A DNA stretch of 64,000 nt, from contig NC_014623.1 in NCBI RefSeq assembly GCF_000165485.1, forward strand, positions 4,793,501 through 4,857,500. Reading direction: 5' to 3'. Below, piece by piece: positions 58,601 through 64,000 of the stretch (positions are counted from its first letter, which is position 1; every line of letters begins with the position of its first letter). Both the position numbers and the translations under genes were made by a program. This stretch comes from Stigmatella aurantiaca DW4/3-1 (GTDB taxonomy: Bacteria > Myxococcota > Myxococcia > Myxococcales > Myxococcaceae). The notes below the pieces were generated by a model that did no database searches, had not been told where the DNA came from, and saw only the letters and a program-made list of their open reading frames with translations.

Positions 58601-61600
58601 GCAAGCGCGCCCTCGGCGAGCACGCTCTCCTTGGAGTCGGCTCCGAAGCTTGCCGACGAGTACAGCGCTCTGGAGAGCCAGGGGGCTGGGCTGATCACCG
58701 ATACGGTGGAACGCCTGGAGTTCAAGCTGAAGCAACACAACCTGCGCCCGGATGCAGGCAGCCGGGCTCAAGTTGCGCTCAAGAAGCCGGAGTTCGATGA
58801 GGCCTTCCGCAAGAGGTACATGGAGCGGCAGAGCGCCCAGTCGTTCCTCTCCGAGCCCGTCTCTCTGGAGCGGCTCAGCGAGTTGCTGAGCTGTCTGATG
58901 CAGATCGCTCTCGAAGACTCCATGATGCCCAAGTACCGGTATGCATCGGCCGGTGGGCTCTATCCGGTGCAGGTCTACCTGCACGTCAAGCCAGGGCGTG
59001 TCGGGGGGCTCGCGGGCGGGACCTACTATTATCACCCGAAGCGTCACGAGCTCGTGCTGCTGACCGCGGATGCGGCCATGGACAGGAGCCAACACGCGTC
59101 CCGGAACCGGCCCGTCTTCGATGCCGCCGCGTTCTCCGTTTTCCTCGTTGGAAAGCTGAGTGCCATCGCGCCGCTGTACGGGAGCATGGCGCGGGATTTC
59201 TGCATGCTGGAGGCGGGCTACATGGCTCAGCTCCTCATGAGCGTTGCCCCCGCCCACAAGATGGGTTTGTGCCCGATCGGCGTGATGGACTTCGAGCCCC
59301 TGCGCTCGCAGCTCGCGTTGGACGAGCACCACGTGCTTCTGCACAGCTTCCTGGGGGGCGGCGCAGTGACGGCGGCGGCTGCGGCCAAGCCAGCACCCAA
59401 GGCGGCGGATGCTTCACTGCCCGACGAGTTGAGGCGTTACCTGGCGTCGAAGCTGCCGGAGTACATGGTTCCGTCCTCGTTCGTTCTGTTGGATTCCCTT
59501 CCGCTGACGTCCAACGGCAAGGTGGATCGAAGCGCGCTTCGTGCTCCGGCCGAACTGGTGGAAGTCAAGCCGCCCGCTGCGCGTGCGCCAGGCTCGGACG
59601 TGGAACGTTCCCTGGCCGCGATCGTTCAAGAGGTGCTCCAACTGCAAGAGGTGGATGTCCACCGCAACTTCTTCGATCTGGGGGGCACGTCGGTTCACAT
59701 CGTGCAGATGCATCGCAGGATGAAGGAGCGGCTCAAGGCCGATATCCCGATCGCGCAGATGTTCCGGTACACCACCGTCAGTGCGCTGGCGGAGTTCATC
59801 CACAGCCAGCGAGTGCAGGCTGCTTCCCCCGCGCCTGCTCCCTCGCCGCAAACTGCGCCCGAGGTGGTGGCAAAGGCGGTGGAGGCACCTTCACCGGTGA
59901 GGGAGGCCGTCCGTGAAGAGGCCGCTCCTCGGGCCTTGAGTGCGACGGGTGTGTCCAAGGCGCGTGATACGGCCTCGCGGCCGTCCACTGGGCGGCAAGA
60001 ACCGGTGGCCATCGTGGGGATGTCTGGCAGGTTCCCGGGTGCGAAGAACCTCGGGGAGTTCTGGCGGAACCTGCGTGATGGGGTCGAGTCGATCTCCTTC
60101 TTGACGGAGCGGGAGTTGCGGCAGTCGATGGATGATCCGTCGATGCTGAGCGATCCCAGCTACGTCCGGGCAAGCTCTTCCCTCGAAGATGTCGAGCTTT
60201 TCGATGCGGACCTGTTTGGCTTCATGCCAAAGCAGGCGCGAATCACCGATCCCCAGCACCGCATCTTCATGGAGTGTGTCTGGGAGGCGATTGAGGATGC
60301 GGGCTACAACCCGCGCAAGCTCGACAAGCTGGTGGGCGTCTATGCGGGTGCCATCATCAGCAACTACCTCCTGTTCAACCTCGGCCCTTCGGTGGGCCGG
60401 GAGGGGGCCGTGCGTGACCTGCAGACCTTGATCGGAAACGACAAGGACTATTTGGCCACCCACGTGTCCTACAAGCTTGGGCTCAAGGGCCCCAGCCTCA
60501 GCGTTCAGTCCGCTTGTTCCACCTCGCTCGTGGCCGTCCACCTGGCGTGCCAGGCGCTGGTGAACAAGGAATGCGACATGGCGTTGGCCGGCGGAGTGTC
60601 CGTGCGGCTGCCGCAGAAGTCGGGGTACCTCTTTGAGCAGGGAGGGATCCTGTCGCCGGATGGCCACTGCCGTGCGTTCGATGCGAACGCCCAGGGAACG
60701 ATCTTCGGAAGCGGCGCGGGGGTGGTGGTCCTCAAGCGGCTGTCAGACGCGCTGGCGGACGGCGACAATATCCGTGCGGTGATCCGGGGCTCGGCCATCA
60801 ACAACGATGGCTCGCTGAAGATCGGTTACACGGCTCCCAGCCAGGATGGTCAGGCTGCGGTGATCTCTGCGGCCCTGGCCGCAGCCGGCGTGAGCCCGTC
60901 CACCCTCGGTTACATCGAGACCCACGGAACCGGGACGCCGCTGGGAGACCAGATCGAACTCTCTGCGCTCCAACAGGTATTTGGTTCCAGTACGGGGCAG
61001 GCCAGCCGCTGTCCCATCGGCTCGGTGAAGACGAACGTTGGACACCTGGAAGTCGCCGCCGGCATCGCCGGATTGATCAAGACCGTGTTGAGCTTGCAGC
61101 ACCGCCGCTTGCCACCGAGCTTGAATTTCAAGCAGCCCAACCCACAGCTCGAGTCCAGCACCAGCTCCTTCTACGTCAACACCCAGCTCTCTGACTGGCC
61201 GGCAGGCGAACTCCCCCGCCGGGCTGGGGTGAGCTCCTTTGGCATTGGCGGTACGAACGCGCACGTGGTGCTGGAAGAGGCTCCCGAGCCTGGTCGGCAG
61301 GTGGCGGAGAGAGAGCGTCCGCTGCACGTGCTGAGTCTGTCAGCACGCAGTGAGGTAGCGCTGAAGGCCCTTGCGGGCCGGTACGCGCAGCACTTGGCAT
61401 CGAGCGGAGCGGTGAACCTGGCGGATGTGTGCCACACGGCGAATGCAGGGCGCGCGCAGTTCAAGCACCGGTTGGCGCTGGTGGCGGAGTCCGCCGCGCA
61501 GTTGAGCCAGCAGCTAGGCCTGTTCGCCGAGGGTAAGCCCGCCGAGGTGCTGTTGGGACAAGCACCGAACGCAGGAAAGGCGGAGGTGGTGTTCCTGTTC

Positions 61601-64000
61601 ACGGGACAGGGAAGCCAGCACGAGGGGATGGGCCGGGAGCTGTACGAGACGCAGCCGGTGTACCGGGAGAGCCTGAAGAAGAGCGACGAGCTGCTGAGGC
61701 CAGTGCTGAACGAGTCGCTGCTGGAGGTGCTGTACGGAGGAAAGGGACACCTGCTGGAGCAGAGCGGGGTGTCGCAGCCAGCGCTGTTCGCGGTGGAGTA
61801 CGCGCTGGCGCAGTTGTGGAAGAGCTGGGGAGTGAAGCCAGCGGCGGTGATGGGGCACAGCCTTGGAGAGTACGTTGCGGCGTGCGTGGCGGGGATGTGC
61901 ACGCAGGAGGAGGGGCTGAAGGTTGTGGCGGCCAGAGGGAGGCTGATGGAGCAGTTGCCGGAGGCGGGGGAGATGGTGGCGGTGCTGGCGGCGGAGGCGA
62001 AGGTGCAGGAGGCAGTGGCGCCGTACGCGCAGAGCGTGTCGGTGGCGGCGGTGAACGGCCCTGAGGAGACGGTGGTGTCTGGGCGAGCAGCGCAGGTGGA
62101 GCAGGTGGTGTCGAAGCTGAAGGAGCAGGGAGTGGATTGCCGGAAGCTGAAGACGACGCACGCGTTCCACTCGCCGCTGATGGAGCCGATGCTGGAGGAG
62201 TTCGAGAAGGAAGCAGGGAAGGTGAAGTGGAAGAGGCCCGAAATAGAGGTTGTGTCGAACGTGAGCGGGCAGTTGGCGAAGGGGGAGGAGGGGCAGAAGG
62301 GAGAGTACTGGAAGAAGCACATCCGGCAGCCTGTGAAGTACTGGGAGGGGCTGAAGGGGCTGTACGAGAAGGGGTACCGTGTGTTCGTGGAGGTGGGGCC
62401 GAAGCCGACGTTGGTGAACGTGGGGAAGAGGAACCTGCCGGGAGGGGAAGCGGAGTGGGTGGGCTCGTTGAAGCAGGGGAGCAACGAGTGGCAGCAGATG
62501 CTGGGGAGCGTGGCAAAGCTGTACGTGAAGGGAGTGGGAGTGGACTGGGCGGGGTTCGACCAGGACTACCCGAGGGCGAAGGTGGCGTTGCCCACCTATC
62601 CCTTCCAGCGCGAGCGATACTGGGTTGAACGCAGCCGCGGAGCGGCCGCGAGTGCTGTGTCCAGCGCGGGCTCGCGCCGTCTGCTGGGTCGTCGCATGTC
62701 GTCCCCGGCCCTCAAGGAGACGGTGTTCGAGTCCTTCGTCGGCACCCGTGCGTTGCCGTTCATCGATGACCACCGCGTGAACGGTACGGTGGTGTTGCCT
62801 GCCACCGTTTACATGGAGATGGCACAGGCCGCCGCCGTGGAACTCTTTGGGGCCGGGCCTCACACCGTGGAAAGCCTGCTCATCCATGAAGCGCTCGTCT
62901 TGCAGGACGAGACGGAGCGAGCGCTGCAACTCGTCCTCACGCCAGGAGGCGAGGGCGAGTTCTCCTTCCAGGTCTTTAGCGCACAGGGCAGTCCTGCCGA
63001 GCCGCAGCGGGAAGCATCCTGGACGCTGCATACAGCGGGGACGATTCGCAGGGCCGAGAAGGCCACTTCTCAGCCGAAGCCAATGTCCATCGAGGGGTTG
63101 CAGTCATGGTGTGCCCAGACCGTGCCGGTCACGGCGCTCTATGAGAATTTCGAGGCCCGAGGCATCACTTACGGAACAACCTTCCGAGGGGTTCAGCGGC
63201 TCCACGTCGGCCGTGGAGAGGCGCTGGGCTGGATTCAGCTTCCGGAAGAACTGAACTCGGAAGCAGTCCTTGCTCCCATTCATCCGGCGCTGCTCGATGC
63301 CTGCCTCCAGGTCTGTGGCGCAACACGTCTGGAGGAGAAGGTGGAAGCACAGGCGGATGTGCTCTACCTGCCCGTCGGAATGAAGCGATTCCGGATCTGG
63401 CAGTCCCCAGGTGCGGCTTGCTGGAGTCACGTTTCGATTCAGCCTCAGGCGGCTGCATCCGAGAAGATGCTGACCGGAAGCGTGCGCCTCCTGGATGCCT
63501 CGGGTGAGGTGTGCGCCGAGATCGAGGGATTGCAGTTCCGGCAGGTGAGCCGCGCCGCGTTGCGGCGGTCCATCCAAGTGGGACGCGAGTGGACCTATGA
63601 CGTGAGCTGGGAGCAGCGCCCGCGCAGCGGCATTCTGGAGGATGCCGTCCTGGAGGGCACCTGGTGGGTGCTCGCCGATTCGGCCGGTGTTGGGACTCGG
63701 TTGGTGGAGGCCCTGCAATCCCATGGGGCGCGCTGCGTGGTGGTGCGTCCGGGACCGGCTTATGAGGCTCGGGCAGATCGCACGTTTGTCCTCAACCCGG
63801 CGCGCGTGGAGGATTTCGAGCGCCTGCTCGTGGACTCTCAGGGACCCGCCAACCTCCCTTGTCGCGGCATCCTCCATCTGTGGGGGCTCGATGAGGCTCC
63901 GTCCTTGGAGGCGGCGCAGGAACTGGGTTGCAGAAGCGTCCTGAACCTTGCCCAGGCCCTTGGCAAGAGCCGCCTCGAGGTGTCGCCGCGGCTCTGGATC
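55634..64000 (+). CDS. mtaD: NRPS-PKS hybrid MtaD (second thiazole plus PKS module), runs off right edge
   Basis: At least 2789 aa. GTG 55634 overlaps the mtaC stop (GTGA). Order: TubC-type docking (1-55); cyclisation domain (Asp208/Asp213, DLLTADAF); adenylation domain (YTSGSTGRPKG at 681; code D-L-Y-N-L-S-L-I-W, Cys) split by an inserted oxidase (about 1017-1246) with LTSNGKVDRS after it; PCP (Ser1353); then a PKS module: KS (Cys1628, QSACSTS), AT (Ser2076, GHSLGE; HAFH from 2176, malonyl), DH (His2380 with HxxxGxxxxP, Asp2555), and the start of a KR. The oxidase inside the A domain matches reported MtaD. KR catalytic part and ACP lie outside the window. Confidence 0.92.
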   Translation, partial: MSTSEFIVYLQQKGIELWIEGDTLRFRAPPGHLTPELRTALKDKKEQLLEHLRSASRSANLQTVASPPDAASRFAPFPLTDIQNAYWVGRQGAFDAGGVAAHSYLELAFDTLDLPRLESILQRLIEYHDMLRMVVLPTGEQVVLEKVPPFTLTAYDLAGAPASQIEAHFEAIRGELSHQVLPTDRFPLFDVRASKLAGGRVHLHISFDLLTADAFSVQILIEQCASLYLNPEAQLVPFKRTFRDYCVLAAQRADPSSRAYQNSLAYWRNRLEKLPNAPDLPLVNDTDVKGQHQFVRRKAGLDQASWRAFRNHAKAAGITASMALCAAYGETLRAYSRSNRLTLNLTLFNRLPLIEDVERIVGDFTSGILLELDGSKPESFAARARRLQGQFINDLEHSAVSSVKVLREAIRLGRWDAGTAMPYVFTSLISETGRSLSVSEGVKIVDVISQTPQVWLDHQVFELDGGIYYSWDSVDALFPAGLIDAVFESYGRLLHRLSSDASAWDALSRQPLLPAQLASRAEYNATERPVSQERIESLFLRQAERQPGAVAVIAGEQVLSYGKLERRSARIAAWLIAQGVKPDQLVAIVAEKGVEQVVAALAILRAGAAYLPLSPSLPPERLHALLEEAQADVVLTQSALESSLRWPEGPRRLSVDRDEFLEAPKGALPPVQGNNLAYVIYTSGSTGRPKGVMIDHRGAVNTLLDMNERFNVGPRDRVLALSSLSFDLSVYDLFGVLAAGGAIVMPEPGTSRDPGRWQVLLEKTGVTIWNSVPALMDMLVEFSEGSGLRLPDSLRLVLMSGDWIPVTLPGRIRALSKNAELVSLGGATEASIWSILYRIGDVGAGWRSIPYGRPMVNQRFYVLDEALEPCPDWVAGQMYIGGIGLSLGYYRDPVRTAERFIVHPKTGERLYATGDLGRFMPDGNIEFLGREDFQVKIQGYRIELGEIEAALDSHPAVRSSVVNAVGKPGGTRRLVAYVVPGELTSNAPPASAPSASTLSLESAPKLADEYSALESQGAGLITDTVERLEFKLKQHNLRPDAGSRAQVALKKPEFDEAFRKRYMERQSAQSFLSEPVSLERLSELLSCLMQIALEDSMMPKYRYASAGGLYPVQVYLHVKPGRVGGLAGGTYYYHPKRHELVLLTADAAMDRSQHASRNRPVFDAAAFSVFLVGKLSAIAPLYGSMARDFCMLEAGYMAQLLMSVAPAHKMGLCPIGVMDFEPLRSQLALDEHHVLLHSFLGGGAVTAAAAAKPAPKAADASLPDELRRYLASKLPEYMVPSSFVLLDSLPLTSNGKVDRSALRAPAELVEVKPPAARAPGSDVERSLAAIVQEVLQLQEVDVHRNFFDLGGTSVHIVQMHRRMKERLKADIPIAQMFRYTTVSALAEFIHSQRVQAASPAPAPSPQTAPEVVAKAVEAPSPVREAVREEAAPRALSATGVSKARDTASRPSTGRQEPVAIVGMSGRFPGAKNLGEFWRNLRDGVESISFLTERELRQSMDDPSMLSDPSYVRASSSLEDVELFDADLFGFMPKQARITDPQHRIFMECVWEAIEDAGYNPRKLDKLVGVYAGAIISNYLLFNLGPSVGREGAVRDLQTLIGNDKDYLATHVSYKLGLKGPSLSVQSACSTSLVAVHLACQALVNKECDMALAGGVSVRLPQKSGYLFEQGGILSPDGHCRAFDANAQGTIFGSGAGVVVLKRLSDALADGDNIRAVIRGSAINNDGSLKIGYTAPSQDGQAAVISAALAAAGVSPSTLGYIETHGTGTPLGDQIELSALQQVFGSSTGQASRCPIGSVKTNVGHLEVAAGIAGLIKTVLSLQHRRLPPSLNFKQPNPQLESSTSSFYVNTQLSDWPAGELPRRAGVSSFGIGGTNAHVVLEEAPEPGRQVAERERPLHVLSLSARSEVALKALAGRYAQHLASSGAVNLADVCHTANAGRAQFKHRLALVAESAAQLSQQLGLFAEGKPAEVLLGQAPNAGKAEVVFLFTGQGSQHEGMGRELYETQPVYRESLKKSDELLRPVLNESLLEVLYGGKGHLLEQSGVSQPALFAVEYALAQLWKSWGVKPAAVMGHSLGEYVAACVAGMCTQEEGLKVVAARGRLMEQLPEAGEMVAVLAAEAKVQEAVAPYAQSVSVAAVNGPEETVVSGRAAQVEQVVSKLKEQGVDCRKLKTTHAFHSPLMEPMLEEFEKEAGKVKWKRPEIEVVSNVSGQLAKGEEGQKGEYWKKHIRQPVKYWEGLKGLYEKGYRVFVEVGPKPTLVNVGKRNLPGGEAEWVGSLKQGSNEWQQMLGSVAKLYVKGVGVDWAGFDQDYPRAKVALPTYPFQRERYWVERSRGAAASAVSSAGSRRLLGRRMSSPALKETVFESFVGTRALPFIDDHRVNGTVVLPATVYMEMAQAAAVELFGAGPHTVESLLIHEALVLQDETERALQLVLTPGGEGEFSFQVFSAQGSPAEPQREASWTLHTAGTIRRAEKATSQPKPMSIEGLQSWCAQTVPVTALYENFEARGITYGTTFRGVQRLHVGRGEALGWIQLPEELNSEAVLAPIHPALLDACLQVCGATRLEEKVEAQADVLYLPVGMKRFRIWQSPGAACWSHVSIQPQAAASEKMLTGSVRLLDASGEVCAEIEGLQFRQVSRAALRRSIQVGREWTYDVSWEQRPRSGILEDAVLEGTWWVLADSAGVGTRLVEALQSHGARCVVVRPGPAYEARADRTFVLNPARVEDFERLLVDSQGPANLPCRGILHLWGLDEAPSLEAAQELGCRSVLNLAQALGKSRLEVSPRLWI
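61300..62590 (+). other. Codon-anomalous block covering the malonyl-AT of mtaD
   Basis: From about 61300 to 62590 third positions shift from C-rich to strongly G-rich (GTG, GCG, AAG, GAG, GGG), with AGG, AGA, GGA and ATA codons that are rare elsewhere in mtaBCD. Alternative frames on both strands also stay open here for hundreds of codons, another sign of altered composition. Usage returns to normal at the conserved PTYPFQRERYW segment. It spans the KS-AT linker, the AT and the post-AT linker. Confidence 0.7.

Noticed and set aside
61171-63031. Several long minus-strand open frames across the mtaD AT region.
   Set aside because: They are open only because the coding strand is depleted of certain codons; no start signals or family motifs. 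The effect is reported as the codon anomaly instead.
1-64000. Insertion sequences, integrases, phage genes or toxin-antitoxin pairs.
   Set aside because: I found no transposase or integrase motifs (DDE or tyrosine recombinase) and no terminal inverted repeats with target duplications. The only large repeat is the chitinase domain.

Overview
The window is very GC-rich, has long bacterial genes with strong G/C third-position bias, and carries genes typical of predatory, fruiting myxobacteria. These include secreted lipoproteins, several glycan-degrading enzymes, a caspase-like protein and modular PKS/NRPS genes. The right third matches the myxothiazol (mta) locus in gene order and domain order: a phosphopantetheinyl transferase, then an ACP-KS-AT-AT PKS, then two thiazole-forming NRPS or NRPS-PKS proteins. 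I therefore infer a Stigmatella-type organism (suborder Cystobacterineae), most likely Stigmatella aurantiaca or a close relative. This rests on recognising families and order, not on a database search.

Layout. Positions 1-2323 (minus) hold the first domains (ACP-KS-AT) of a second modular PKS that runs off the left edge. Positions 3.0-9.7 kb are a glycan-degradation block: a GH19 chitinase with a chitin-binding module, a GxGYxYP-family protein with three repeated ligand-binding-like modules, and a GH2 glycosidase with two AbfB trefoils. Positions 9.9-24.1 kb are mostly housekeeping or conserved myxobacterial genes: a small lipoprotein, histidine ammonia-lyase, aspartate kinase, a ComEA-like protein, a zinc-ribbon protein with TTQVFG repeats, a GT2 transferase, an NlpC/P60-like lipoprotein, a HEAT-like lipoprotein, a UvrD-type helicase, and a short Hsp70 followed by two small genes. 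A tRNA-Val(CAC) with promoter and terminator follows. Positions 24.3-27.8 kb carry a secreted caspase-like protein and a second GH19 chitinase with a ricin-type lectin module.

Positions 28.2-31.5 kb have a small hypothetical protein, a lipoprotein behind a strongly structured leader, and an MBL-Rieske fusion protein. Positions 31.6-35.7 kb (minus) form a tight four-gene operon for synthesis and export of an extracellular polysaccharide: GT2 synthase, periplasmic adaptor, TolC-like protein and a secreted jelly-roll-like protein. It is divergent from a galactose-oxidase-like radical copper oxidase. The pair recalls S. aurantiaca fbfA/fbfB (fruiting-body genes) and Streptomyces cslA/glxA. Positions 38.2-64 kb carry mtaA, tRNA-Arg(CCT), mtaB, mtaC and most of mtaD.

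How the genes work together. MtaA activates the carrier domains. MtaB starts from a branched acyl unit and extends it twice (malonyl, then methylmalonyl). MtaC and MtaD each add and oxidise a cysteine to give the bis-thiazole, and the PKS module of MtaD then adds a malonyl unit.

The most notable structural observation is that the two GH19 catalytic domains, 23 kb apart and inverted, are identical over 619 bp except for one base. They form a long inverted repeat that could invert the whole 22.6-kb segment between them without damaging either chitinase. Other points worth checking are a sigma-54 promoter with an upstream dyad cluster for the lectin-chitinase, a block of foreign-looking codon use covering the malonyl-AT region of mtaD, altered DH motifs in MtaB that may relate to the double-bond shift in myxothiazol, and a large RNA-like stem at 28.6 kb.
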